Below, one piece after another: positions 56,050 through 63,554 of a stretch of 64,000 bases of DNA (position 1 is its first letter; each line of letters starts with the position of its first letter). The translations under genes and the position numbers were made by a program. This DNA is from Bosea sp. Tri-49 (GTDB taxonomy: Bacteria; Pseudomonadota; Alphaproteobacteria; Rhizobiales; Beijerinckiaceae): NCBI RefSeq assembly GCF_003952665.1, contig NZ_CP017946.1:62001-126000 (forward strand). Reading direction: 5' to 3'. The notes below the pieces were generated by a model, which was not told the origin of the DNA, searched no databases, and saw only the letters and a list, made by a program, of their open reading frames with translations.

Positions 56050-56679
56050 ATGCCACGCCAGATCGACTATTATTTCACGCTGCTCTCGCCCTGGACCTAT
56101 CTCGGTCACGGTGCCTTCATCGAGCTGGCGAGGCAGCACGGGCTTTCCGTTCGCTATCGGCCGACACCGCTGCGCTCGGTCTTCGACGAGACCGGTGGCC
56201 TGCCATTGCCGAAGCGGCACCCGGTACGGCAGCGCTACCGCGTGCTCGAATTGCAGCGCTGGCGGGCCAAGCGCGGCCTGCCGCTGACGCTGTTTCCAAA
56301 GTTCTTTCCCTATGACGTGTCGCTAGCCGACAAGATCGTCCTCGCCCTCGTCGGGCGCGGAGAGGACCCGGCCGAATTCGTCGCAGAGGTGCTGGCCGAT
56401 GTCTGGGCCCGCGAGCAGGATATGTCGCGGCCGGAGCTGATCCTGGCTGCGGCCGAGCGGGTCGGGCTCGATATCGCGGGCCTGATCGAAGCGGCCGAAA
56501 GCGAGGAGACCGGCCAAGCCTACAAGGCGGCGATCGCGGAGGCGGTCGAGGCCGGTGTGTTCGGGGCGCCGAGCTATGTGCTGGATAGCGAAATCTTCTG
56601 GGGGCAGGACCGGCTCGACCTCCTGGCCGACGCGCTCGCCAGAGACCGGACGCCTTATCGCAACGACGCGACGGTTTGA
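56050..56679 (+). CDS. 2-hydroxychromene-2-carboxylate isomerase-like (DsbA/kappa-GST fold)
   Basis: 209 aa. Thioredoxin-fold family with the active-site serine in LLSPWTYLGHGAFIELA, the block PLPKRHPVRQRYRVLELQRW and the late VFGAPSYVLDSEIFWGQDR. Family members isomerise aromatic catabolites with glutathione, or are kappa-class GSTs; no aromatic pathway is visible around it. ATG 56050 behind GAGG. Converges with an SDR gene. Confidence 0.88.
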   Translation: MPRQIDYYFTLLSPWTYLGHGAFIELARQHGLSVRYRPTPLRSVFDETGGLPLPKRHPVRQRYRVLELQRWRAKRGLPLTLFPKFFPYDVSLADKIVLALVGRGEDPAEFVAEVLADVWAREQDMSRPELILAAAERVGLDIAGLIEAAESEETGQAYKAAIAEAVEAGVFGAPSYVLDSEIFWGQDRLDLLADALARDRTPYRNDATV

Positions 56680-56691
56680 GAGCGGCTTCTC

Positions 56692-57447
56692 TCAGTCGAC
56701 GATGTCAGGCGTGCGCCAGGCGATATGCTGTCCGGCATCGACGGCGAGCATCTGGCCGGTGACGGCCCTAGCCTGCGCGAGATAGAGCACTGCCTCGGCG
56801 ATGTCGTCGGCTTCGACCTTGTGGCCGAGCGGTGTGCCGCCTGCTTCGGCTGCGAGCAGCGCCTCGCCGTCATGCGGGTTGGCGAAAGTCGGGCCGGGGC
56901 CGACCGCGTTGACGCGAATGCGCGGCGCCAGCGCCTGCGCCATCGTCGTCGTCGCGGTCAGCAGCGCCGCCTTGGTCAGCGTGTACGAGTAATATTGCGG
57001 CGTCAGCTTCCAGACGCGCTGGTCGACGATGTTGACGATCGCGCCCTGGCGGTCCGGCGGCAGGCGATTGGCCATCGCTCCGGCGAGCACCGACGGCGCG
57101 CGCAGATTGACCGAGAACTGGCGGTTCCAGGTCGGGATATCGAGCGCGAGCAGATCGTCGACCAGGAAGCTCGAAGCGCTGTTGACGAGCAGGCTGACCG
57201 GCCCGAGTGCGGCCTCGGCCTCCGGCACGATTCGCTCCACGGCAGCCGGATCGGCGAGGTCGGCGACGATGACACAGGCCCGCCCACCTGCAGCAGTGAG
57301 ATCGGCGGCGAGCGCTTCGGCTTCGGCGCGCGAGGTATTGCAATGGATGGCGACCGCGTAGCCGGCGCCGGCAAGGCGCAAAGCGATGGCGCGGCCGATG
57401 CGCTTGGCGCCGCCGGTGACGAGGGCGACCTCAGCCGCCATGCTCAT
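56692..57447 (-). CDS. SDR family oxidoreductase, FolM/pteridine reductase-like
   Basis: 251 aa. NAD(P) motif TGGAKRIGRAIALRLAGAG, NSASSF and the catalytic YxxxK in YSYTLTKAALL; RRxx-like arginine after TGGAKR (KR pair) suggests NADPH. HCNTSRAEAEAL and the C-terminal TGQMLAVDAGQHIAW match short-chain pteridine reductases such as FolM, but a general reductase is possible. Overlaps the glycosyltransferase gene by 17 nt, so translated with it. Confidence 0.88.
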   Translation of the reverse strand: MSMAAEVALVTGGAKRIGRAIALRLAGAGYAVAIHCNTSRAEAEALAADLTAAGGRACVIVADLADPAAVERIVPEAEAALGPVSLLVNSASSFLVDDLLALDIPTWNRQFSVNLRAPSVLAGAMANRLPPDRQGAIVNIVDQRVWKLTPQYYSYTLTKAALLTATTTMAQALAPRIRVNAVGPGPTFANPHDGEALLAAEAGGTPLGHKVEADDIAEAVLYLAQARAVTGQMLAVDAGQHIAWRTPDIVD

Positions 57448-58228
57448 TTCCGTTCGCGCGGAAGCTGCGACGCCGGAGCCGGCGCTCCCAGTGCTTGGCG
57501 ACGCGCAGATAGCGATAGAAAGCGTAATTCATCGCGGTCATGAAGCCATAGACTCCGCGCAGAGCGTGACGTCGTCCGATATAGGCCTTGATGAAGTTGG
57601 CGGGAAATTCCGCCACGAGCCGGAGGGCGGAAAGTGTTTCGCCGCGCGCATCGAGGTCGTCGGCCTGTGCGTCGCTATACGCATTGAGCTTGTCCATCTG
57701 CTCGCCGAGCGAACGCACCGAGTAATGATGGACCGTGCCCTTGAGCTTGCCGACGCGCGCATCCGGCGCGAGGTCGACGCGGTCATGCACCGGGGAGGGC
57801 GAGTAGCGTCCCTTGTCGATCCGGTAGAGGCGGACCGGCGAGAGCGTATAGGCGAAACGATGCGGCGCGCCTTCACCGGGGAAGGTTTCGGCGATGCGAA
57901 TGCGGTAGGCGTCGCAGGCCGGCTCGTCCTTGGCGAAGAGAGCCGCGATCTCGGCCGCGAGATCCGGCGGGATCACCTCGTCTGCGTCGAGGTTGAGCAG
58001 CCAGGGATGGCGGCACTGCTCTTCGGCAAAACGCTTCTGCTGACCATAGCCCGGCCAGTCATGCTCGATCACGCGCGCGCCGAGGTTCGTGACGATGGCC
58101 TGGGTGCCGTCGGTCGAGCCGGAATCGATCACGACGATGTCATCACTGAGATCGCGAACCGCGGCTATGGTGCGGCTGATGCGATCGGCTTCGTCGCGCG
58201 CAATGATGAAGATCGAAAGCGGTAACAC
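57431..58228 (-). CDS. Glycosyltransferase family 2 (LPS core-type)
   Basis: 265 aa. GT2 domain: SIFIIARDEADRISRTIAAV, VVIDSGSTDGTQAI and the metal-binding LDADEVIPPDL (DAD). A C-terminal amphipathic and basic tail (KAYIGRRHALRGVYGFM and WERRLRRRSFR) suits a membrane-associated transferase of the WaaE/KdtX-like type. Start is GTG at 58228 without a good ribosome site, so the N-terminus is uncertain. Acts probably in LPS or other glycan synthesis. Confidence 0.85.
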   Translation of the reverse strand: MLPLSIFIIARDEADRISRTIAAVRDLSDDIVVIDSGSTDGTQAIVTNLGARVIEHDWPGYGQQKRFAEEQCRHPWLLNLDADEVIPPDLAAEIAALFAKDEPACDAYRIRIAETFPGEGAPHRFAYTLSPVRLYRIDKGRYSPSPVHDRVDLAPDARVGKLKGTVHHYSVRSLGEQMDKLNAYSDAQADDLDARGETLSALRLVAEFPANFIKAYIGRRHALRGVYGFMTAMNYAFYRYLRVAKHWERRLRRRSFRANGNEHGG

Positions 58229-58599
58229 TTAAGGCGGATCTCGAAAGGCAGGGCCCAGTCGGCTAAAGCACGCGCGAGGGCAGGCTGCAAGCACGGGGCG
58301 CATGGCTGATTTGCGCCAGCCATGGAACCCAAACCGGTTTGCGGCGGTTATGTGATGGCCGTGCGTAGTCGCTGACGCTGCGTTAGTATTCGGTTAGCCA
58401 TTCAGACTGTCTTAACAAAGACTAACCGGAATTGATGAATATGCCTTGCTTGCTCCGGATCGTGCCGCAATTTCGCCTCGGTCTGGCAAGCAGATGTGTT
58501 CTCGCCGCAACAGACACGGCCCGCTACAAACCCTATAAAGGGGTCACTGAAATCACCTGCCGGCCAGCGCCGGGAAATACGATGACTAAGGAGTTTGTC
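58229..58599. promoter_or_regulatory. Upstream region of the outer-membrane barrel gene
   Basis: 371 nt without a gene; it serves the barrel gene on the plus strand and the glycosyltransferase start on minus. It contains CGGTTAG (58391-58397) and CTAACCG (58422-58428), a 7-bp dyad 24 nt apart around an A/T-rich stretch, and further GTTAG copies (58382). CCCTATAAAGG near 58540 could hold a -10 element. The long leader and strong SD TAAGGAG suit a highly expressed outer-membrane protein. Confidence 0.45.
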
Positions 58600-59250
58600 A
58601 TGAAGAAGTATCTGCTTTCGGGCGTTGCGGCCCTCGGCCTCCTCGCCGCCGGCGCTGCCTCCGCTGCCGACCTGCCGAGCCGCAAGGGCCCGGTCGTTGC
58701 TCCGATCTATGCTCCGGTGTTCACCTGGACCGGCTTCTACGTCGGTGCCAACGCCGGCTACGGCTTCGGCAACGTGAATGCCAACGGCTTCGCCAATGTC
58801 GGCGATCTCGACGGCTTCATCGGTGGTGGCCAGATCGGCTACAACTACCAGATCGGCCAGTTCGTGATCGGCGCCGAAGCCGACTTCCAGGGCGCTGACC
58901 TCAGCAGCGGCAGCAACCTCGGCCTGGTCAACATCAAGACCGAGTGGTACGGCACTGTCCGCGCTCGCGCTGGCTTCGCCTTCGACCGCTTCCTGGTGTA
59001 CGCCACCGGTGGTTGGGCTTACGGCAACGTCAGCACCTCGGTTCCGGCTCTGGCCTTCTCGTCTGACCGCACCCACACCGGCGGCTATGCCATCGGCGGC
59101 GGCGTCGAGTACGCCTTCACCAACAACATCATCGCTGGCGTCGAGTATCAGTACGTCGACCTCGGCGAGAAGAACATTGCTGGCGTTCCCGGCTCCAAGG
59201 TCGGCACCGACTTCTCGGTCGTCCGCGCCCGCCTCAGCTACAAGTTCTGA
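58600..59250 (+). CDS. Outer-membrane beta-barrel protein (Omp25/RopB-type)
   Basis: 216 aa. Signal peptide (MKKYLLSGVAALGLLAAGAA, cleavage SAADLPSRK), then the FTWTGFYVGANAGYGFGN opening and alternating amphipathic strands with the terminal aromatic KF (LSYKF) recognised by BamA. The YATGGWAYGNV and GGGVEYAFTNNI blocks are typical of the OmpA-like/Omp25 barrels of Brucella and rhizobia. ATG 58600 behind TAAGGAG. Codon use is strongly biased, suggesting high expression. Monocistronic. Confidence 0.93.
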   Translation: MKKYLLSGVAALGLLAAGAASAADLPSRKGPVVAPIYAPVFTWTGFYVGANAGYGFGNVNANGFANVGDLDGFIGGGQIGYNYQIGQFVIGAEADFQGADLSSGSNLGLVNIKTEWYGTVRARAGFAFDRFLVYATGGWAYGNVSTSVPALAFSSDRTHTGGYAIGGGVEYAFTNNIIAGVEYQYVDLGEKNIAGVPGSKVGTDFSVVRARLSYKF

Positions 59251-59273
59251 TTTCTCCTCCCGGAGACAGAGCG

Positions 59274-59304
59274 AACCCGGTGGCTTCGGCCACCGGGTTT
59301 TTTG
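59274..59304 (+). terminator. Rho-independent terminator of the barrel gene
   Basis: Perfect 11-bp stem AACCCGGTGGC/GCCACCGGGTT with a TTCG tetraloop, followed by TTTTTG, 24 nt after the stop. Confidence 0.95.
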
Positions 59305-59317
59305 TTGTCTGTTGTGT

Positions 59318-59452
59318 CGAGCCGTCATTTCGGGTGTGCAGCTCCGGGTATCCGCCTTTGCGGACGCAGTGACCAATCCAGGGAAATGGAACTCTGCCGT
59401 CCCCGGATTGCGTCAACGTTGCGCTTCTCGCAGTGGCGACTCCGGTGATCGC
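59318..59452. repeat. Decayed palindromic intergenic repeat
   Basis: The stretch contains CGTCATTTCGGGT, CCGGGTATCCGCCTTTGCGG, AATCCAGGGAAATGGAACTC, CCCCGGATTGCGTCAACG and GCGCTTCTCGCAGTGGCGA. Read on the minus strand it resembles degenerate copies of the GTCATTGCGAG...CCGGAATGACG-type intergenic repeats of rhizobia. No protein is encoded. Identification is by pattern memory, not alignment. Confidence 0.4.
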
Positions 59453-59469
59453 AGCCAACTGAAAAACAC

Positions 59470-60072
59470 CTAGCCTTTGAAGCGCGTGGCCTCGAAAGCA
59501 GGAACCTTGGCGGCGAATGCGTCGAGCCAGGCGACCAGGGCGAGATGGCTGGTCCGCCAGGCTCCTTCGAAGCGCAGGTCGAGATAGCCGAGCGCGCAGG
59601 CAAGCGCGATCTCGCCGATGCGCGGCCGGTCATAGACAGGGGGCGCCGCTTCGAGCGAGGCCAAAGCGCGCGTCACTTTGCCTGTCTGGTTCTCTGTCCA
59701 GGCGGCGCTTCGCATCTCGGCCGTGCGCAAGCGTAGCTCATAGACCTGCAGCAAGGCCGCGTCGCAGATGCCGTCGGCGAGCGCCAGCAGCCGCAATTGC
59801 GCAAAGCGTGCTTCGCCGGCTGGGAAGAGTCTGCCGCCACCGGCGAGATGGTCGAGATACTCGGCGATCACGCGCGAATCGAACAGCGTCGCCCCGTCCT
59901 CGAAGACCAGAGTCGGCACCTTGCCGAGTGGATTCTGGCGCCGCAGCGATTCTGAGGGATCGTTGGTGTCGGCCGGCACGATCTCGATTCGATCGTCCAG
60001 TCCAAGTTCGGCGATGGCGATCTTGATCTTGCGGCCGAAGGGGGAGGTCGGGGAGGAGCGCAGGATCAGCAT
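59470..60072 (-). CDS. Glutathione S-transferase family protein
   Basis: 200 aa. Thioredoxin-like N-terminal domain (MLILRSSPTSPFGRKIKIAI, NPLGKVPTLVFEDGATLFDS) and helical C-terminal domain (RPRIGEIALACALGYLDLRF). Ser9/Ser in SSPTSPFGRK is the likely thiol-activating residue. Downstream of rlmJ on the same strand. Confidence 0.92.
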   Translation of the reverse strand: MLILRSSPTSPFGRKIKIAIAELGLDDRIEIVPADTNDPSESLRRQNPLGKVPTLVFEDGATLFDSRVIAEYLDHLAGGGRLFPAGEARFAQLRLLALADGICDAALLQVYELRLRTAEMRSAAWTENQTGKVTRALASLEAAPPVYDRPRIGEIALACALGYLDLRFEGAWRTSHLALVAWLDAFAAKVPAFEATRFKG

Positions 60073-60106
60073 CGGTCATGGCCTTCGGCTTGGCGGATAG
60101 GGACGA

Positions 60107-60958
60107 TCAGCCGTCGGAGCGGATCGCCTCGCAGCGATAGCGCGGGCGCGGTCCCTGCGCGAGCCGCTCGCACAGGGCTGGCAGCAGAATCTCGGCTTCC
60201 TGCGCCAGCAGCCAAGGCGGATTGACGATGAGCATTCCTGTCGCGCTCAGACCGCCGGCGGCCTCTGGCCGGTCGACATCGATTTCAAGCCGGAGCAGGC
60301 GGCCGATGCCGGCGTCGTCGATGGCGTCGAGCAGGCTTTCGACGGCGCGCATATCCTTGATCGGGTACCAGAGCGCGTAGATCCCGGTCGGCCATTTCCG
60401 ATACGCGGCGATGAACTCGGCCGCCAATGTCGAAAACTCGCCCTTCTCCTCGAAAGGCGGGTCGATCAGGACGAGGCCACGGCGCTCCTTCGGCGGGACA
60501 TTGGCGCGCAAGGCCGTCCAGCCGTCGATCTCGAGCGCCTTGCAGCGCTCGTCGCGGGCGAGCGCCTGAGCGAGCTTGCGATAGGTGTTCTCGTGCAGCT
60601 CAGCCGCGATCAGGCGGTCATCGGCTCGCATCGCATGTCGACAGAGCCAGGGCGAGCCTGGGTAGGTCTCGGCGCCATGGCGGGCACGGGCGGCGGCGAG
60701 CGCCTCGCGCCAGGGTTTCAACACATCCTCGACCTTCGAAGCGAGCGGCGCCTGCTCGAGTCTGGCGACGCCGTCGCGCCATTCATGCGTCTTCAGCGCC
60801 TCCTCGGAGCCGAGATCGTAACGGCCTGCGCCGGCATGCGTGTCGATCACCCGCCAGGGCTTATCCTTGGCGTTGAGATGCGTGAGGATGCGCATCAGCA
60901 CGACGTGCTTGAGCACATCGGCGAAATTGCCGGCATGGAAACTGTGGCGGTAGTTCAT
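60107..60958 (-). CDS. rlmJ: 23S rRNA (adenine(2030)-N6)-methyltransferase
   Basis: 283 aa. N-terminus MNYRHSFHAGNFADVLKHVV is diagnostic. SAM-binding VIDTHAGAGRYDL and the catalytic DPPF in VLIDPPFEEKGEF are intact. It methylates A2030 of 23S rRNA. Stop faces the GST gene on the same strand; starts 6 nt after the RNase T2 stop (60965). Confidence 0.95.
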   Translation of the reverse strand: MNYRHSFHAGNFADVLKHVVLMRILTHLNAKDKPWRVIDTHAGAGRYDLGSEEALKTHEWRDGVARLEQAPLASKVEDVLKPWREALAAARARHGAETYPGSPWLCRHAMRADDRLIAAELHENTYRKLAQALARDERCKALEIDGWTALRANVPPKERRGLVLIDPPFEEKGEFSTLAAEFIAAYRKWPTGIYALWYPIKDMRAVESLLDAIDDAGIGRLLRLEIDVDRPEAAGGLSATGMLIVNPPWLLAQEAEILLPALCERLAQGPRPRYRCEAIRSDG

Positions 60959-60964
60959 CCTGGA

Positions 60965-61633
60965 TCAGCGAATCGCGTTGACGCGAAAATCCCGCGCGCG
61001 GCAACCGGAGCGGTCGACCTCCTCGCAGGTCCTGAAATTGCGCAGGTCCTTGCTGAAGCAGATGCGCACTTCCTCCAGCACGCCGCGCCGGCAGGAGACC
61101 GACATCATGTCGGTGCGCAGCCCCGCGTTGGCGGCGACGAAGGCTCGTTCGAGATCGAGCGCTGTCCAGCTCTGTTCGCTGTCACCCTTCTGCAAGGCGG
61201 GGGGAATCACGACCTTGTCGCGGGCGCGGCGGGCATCGGCGAAATAGTCGCCGGGGCTCGAGCCCGAGCAACTGCCGTGCTTGCGCCATTGATAGCGGGC
61301 GAGGCTCTCGGTCGGGAACAGGCCCTCGGCCTGCTCCATGGCGATTCGCGAGGGTGAGCGGCCCGACGGGCCGCAATCGCTGGGATAGCCACGCTCGTAT
61401 TGCGGCCAAAGGCCATGCACCACGAAGCCGAGATTGGCGCCGGGAGCACACTGCTCACGATTGCGTCCGCGGCCGCCATCGAGCTCGCAGAAGCCCGGCG
61501 ACCAGGACAAGGCGAGCACGTAGAAATCGAAATCGCCCGGCGAGCCGCCGCGCTCATAGCGGCCCTGCGCAAAAGCCGAGCCGGCCAGCGTGCAAGCGGC
61601 CAAAAGGCCAAGGGCAACTCGTTTCAGAAACAT
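60965..61633 (-). CDS. Exported ribonuclease T2
   Basis: 222 aa. Signal peptide (MFLKRVALGLLAACTLAGSA, cleavage AFAQ). The two catalytic segments are CAS1 FVVHGLWPQYERG with the general-acid/base histidine and CAS2 YQWRKHGSCSG with the second histidine. In CAS2 the glutamate of the canonical HEWxKHG reads Gln, which could lower activity or be clade-typical. Several cysteines (CELDGG, CAPGAN, CGPSG, CSGS, CRRG, CFS, CEEV, CRARD) fit the disulphide-rich fold. Cleaves RNA via 2',3'-cyclic phosphates in the periplasm or outside. Confidence 0.9.
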   Translation of the reverse strand: MFLKRVALGLLAACTLAGSAFAQGRYERGGSPGDFDFYVLALSWSPGFCELDGGRGRNREQCAPGANLGFVVHGLWPQYERGYPSDCGPSGRSPSRIAMEQAEGLFPTESLARYQWRKHGSCSGSSPGDYFADARRARDKVVIPPALQKGDSEQSWTALDLERAFVAANAGLRTDMMSVSCRRGVLEEVRICFSKDLRNFRTCEEVDRSGCRARDFRVNAIR

Positions 61634-61644
61634 AGTCAGCCGGA

Positions 61645-62103
61645 TCAGGGGCGCGCCATCTTGCAGTCGGGCGCATAGGAGCGATGACGGTCGAGGCCTG
61701 AGACGCACCAATTGACGTTCCAGCTCCAGCCGAACAGCCCGAGATTCTCGCGAACCGAATAGTCGACACGGCGCAGCACGCCATCATTGGTCAGTACGCG
61801 CGCCGTGCAGAAGCGGCGCGGGATGAAGTCGTCGCCCCAGGGGCGCCAGGCGACGGGCCGAACGCGGTCGAAGCTGATTGCCTGCAACGGGCCCCAGAAC
61901 TTGGCCTCACGCGAGTTGAACCAGCTGGTGATCTCGCCGAGCACGGCCGGATCCTCACAGGCCGGCAGATTGCCGTACATCGGGATGATGCGCTCTTCCG
62001 CCCGGTCGGCCGGGTGGACGTAGCGCCCGCCCGCAGCCTGGGCAGAGAGACCGGCCAGGCACAGCCCGGCGACGAGGGTCGAGAGAAGCGAAACGCGGCG
62101 CAT
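61645..62103 (-). CDS. Exported four-cysteine protein of unknown function
   Basis: 152 aa. Signal peptide (MRRVSLLSTLVAGLCLAGLS, cleavage AQAAG). Mature part has four cysteines (PACEDP, RFCTARV, NWCVSG, PDCKMA) suggesting two disulphides, and conserved aromatic blocks RPVAWRPWGDDFIPRRFC and GLFGWSWNVNWC. Resembles conserved hypothetical proteins of the order; function unknown. It precedes the RNase T2 gene by 11 nt on the same strand, so the two exported proteins are co-transcribed. Confidence 0.8.
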   Translation of the reverse strand: MRRVSLLSTLVAGLCLAGLSAQAAGGRYVHPADRAEERIIPMYGNLPACEDPAVLGEITSWFNSREAKFWGPLQAISFDRVRPVAWRPWGDDFIPRRFCTARVLTNDGVLRRVDYSVRENLGLFGWSWNVNWCVSGLDRHRSYAPDCKMARP

Positions 62104-62241
62104 AGGGGCCTCGCGAAAGGGGGATCCGTTGCAAGCACGATGGCTGGGGGGGCGGCCACGGTCAAGGCGGATAGGCGGGGCGCCGCATGTCGAACGAGGC
62201 CTGTGGCATTTCGATCCGGCCGCAGGCTAGGGCCAATAAAG

Positions 62242-62272
62242 AAAAAAGGCCGGCGTCCCGAAGGAGCCGGCC
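62242..62272 (-). terminator. Rho-independent terminator of the sRNA candidate
   Basis: On the minus strand GGCCGGC-N11-GCCGGCC (62248-62272) is followed by TTTTTTC (62242-62247). It lies about 290 nt beyond the LysR stop, so it most likely belongs to a separate transcript. Confidence 0.85.
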
Positions 62273-62379
62273 TGAAAGTTTGAAACATCCAGCGCAAAAG
62301 CGCCAAACATCTCAGAGGGGAACGGCTGGAACGAACTCAACGCCGGGAGGAGATGCGGAGCCCGTTCCGAACAACCGTG
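62242..62379 (-). ncRNA. Candidate trans-acting sRNA (AbcR-like position)
   Basis: About 138 nt on the minus strand. A promoter (-35 TTGCGA, -10 GATATT, 17 nt apart) predicts a start near 62379. Arms GGAACGG (62362-62368 on the complement) and CCGTTCC (62319-62325) enclose CUCCUCCC (62345-62352), a perfect anti-Shine-Dalgarno; UUCCCCUCUGAG follows. A GC hairpin with six U residues ends it (62242-62272). It lies downstream of an LsrB/VtlR-like gene beside trxB, the place where AbcR sRNAs occur in Sinorhizobium and Brucella (established there, from memory). Primary sequence identity to AbcR was not tested. Confidence 0.6.
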
Positions 62380-62384
62380 AGCTG

Positions 62385-62413
62385 AATATCGGGCAGACCC
62401 TGCCTTTTCGCAA
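62385..62413 (-). promoter_or_regulatory. Promoter of the sRNA candidate
   Basis: Minus-strand TTGCGA (62408-62413) and GATATT (62385-62390) are separated by 17 nt; each matches the sigma-70 consensus at 4 of 6 positions. Confidence 0.5.
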
Positions 62414-62440
62414 TGCAGCATTGGTCGGGTCGGTTATGCG

Positions 62441-62482
62441 CTGGCAACATGACTTATTACTAGAATTCGTCACAATTGCCAG
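62441..62482. promoter_or_regulatory. Nested A/T-rich dyad upstream of the sRNA promoter
   Basis: CTGGCAA (62441-62447) pairs with TTGCCAG (62476-62482), and inside it TGAC (62450-62453) with GTCA (62469-62472), around the A/T-rich centre TTATTACTAGAATTC. It is placed 28 nt upstream of the -35, a position fit for a LysR-type activator site. Gap lengths differ by one base between arms. Confidence 0.5.
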
Positions 62483-62523
62483 GAGACCGCGCGTGGCACG
62501 CATGCGCAGCCGGCGTAAGGCAC

Positions 62524-62550
62524 GGTGCTGCCGGATTTTCCGGCAGCACC
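62524..62550 (-). terminator. Hairpin following the LysR gene
   Basis: GGTGCTGCCGG/CCGGCAGCACC, an 11-bp perfect stem with ATTTT (plus strand) loop, 10 nt after the LysR stop on the minus strand. There is no U-tract after it, so partial termination is likely. Confidence 0.6.
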
Positions 62551-62560
62551 TGCCTGTTGT

Positions 62561-63451
62561 TCAGTACGTCCAGCGCTGTGCCTTCTGGATCAGGAAATCG
62601 CGGAAGACCTGCACGCGCGCGACCGACTTCATCTCCTCCGGATAGACCAGATAGCTCTCGAGCTGCGGCATCTCGGTCTCGCGCATCAGCTGCACGAGCG
62701 GCGAGCCTGCCTCGATCAGATAATCGGGCAGGATGGCGATGCCTGCGCCCGAATCGACCGCACGCTTCATCGCCGTGATGTTGTTGACGGTGAGATGGAT
62801 CGGTCGCGGGTTGCGCTGGTCGCGGCCAAGTGTGCCGAGCCAGTGCACCGCCGTCAGATAGGACGGCGAGGAGGCGCCGAAGGAGAGCAGCCGGTGATTG
62901 TCGAGCTCCTCATAGCTCTTCGGCTCGCCGAAGCGCTTGATGTAGGCCGGCGAGCCATAGACGTGGAAGTGCACGGTGAAGAGCCGGCGCTGGATCAGGT
63001 CGGGCTGTTGCGGCTGGCGCAGGCGAATCGCGATGTCGGCCTCGCGCATCGAGAGGTCGAGTTCCTCGTCGGTGAGGATCAGCTCGACCTTGATGTCGGG
63101 GTAGAGATCGAGGAACTCGGCGAGGCGCGGCGTCAGCCAGTGGCCGCCGAGACCGCGCGTCGCGGTGACCTTGAGCTCGCCGGAGGGATGCTCGCGCGTC
63201 TCCGAGAGCTGGGCACGCGTTCGCTCCAGGCGCTGCGTCATCTCGCGCGCGGCGCGCCAGAGCAGCTCGCCCTGCTCGGTGAGAATGAGGCCGCGCGTGT
63301 GCCGATGGAACAGCGGCGCGCGCAATTCGCGCTCCAATGCCCCGATCTGACGACTGACTGCCGACTGGCTGAGACCCAGCCCGTCTCCGGCCTTGGTGAA
63401 GCTTCCCGATTCAGCAACCGTGTAGAAGATTCGGATGCGGTCCCAATCCAC
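62561..63451 (-). CDS. LysR family regulator, LsrB/VtlR-like
   Basis: 296 aa. HTH MDWDRIRIFYTVAESGSFTK and LSQSAVSRQIGALERELRAP, then the effector domain (GGHWLTPRLAEFLDLYPDIK, LTDEELDLSMREADIAIRLR). It lies just downstream of trxB on the same strand, the fixed neighbourhood of LsrB (Sinorhizobium, Agrobacterium) and VtlR (Brucella), which act in oxidative/envelope stress and control the AbcR sRNA. GTG start at 63451 behind GGGGGGAA. No redox-active cysteines are obvious in the reading, unlike some LsrB descriptions, so function by homology is moderate. Confidence 0.85.
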   Translation of the reverse strand: MDWDRIRIFYTVAESGSFTKAGDGLGLSQSAVSRQIGALERELRAPLFHRHTRGLILTEQGELLWRAAREMTQRLERTRAQLSETREHPSGELKVTATRGLGGHWLTPRLAEFLDLYPDIKVELILTDEELDLSMREADIAIRLRQPQQPDLIQRRLFTVHFHVYGSPAYIKRFGEPKSYEELDNHRLLSFGASSPSYLTAVHWLGTLGRDQRNPRPIHLTVNNITAMKRAVDSGAGIAILPDYLIEAGSPLVQLMRETEMPQLESYLVYPEEMKSVARVQVFRDFLIQKAQRWTY

Positions 63452-63554
63452 CGCGTTCCCCCCGTGTTATGCGTTCAGCGCATGATGGGGGGATAGAGTT
63501 GTCCGGTCAACGACTCCTTTGCCGGGACGGTTGATTTTAGCCGTTAATATCGTG

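Larger units (their letters stand above)
62104..62560. other. Non-coding region upstream of exported-protein gene, holding an sRNA candidate
   Basis: 457 nt with no protein-like reading frame. From left to right it holds the promoter side of the exported-protein gene (62104-62240), a minus-strand terminator (62242-62272), a candidate sRNA, its promoter, an A/T-rich nested dyad, and a hairpin that follows the LysR gene (62524-62550). Each is listed separately. Confidence 0.7.

Noticed and set aside
62227..62421. A 64-codon minus-strand frame in the sRNA region
   Set aside because: It runs through the terminator hairpin and U-tract, lacks a ribosome site and has no protein-like composition; an RNA gene explains the region better.
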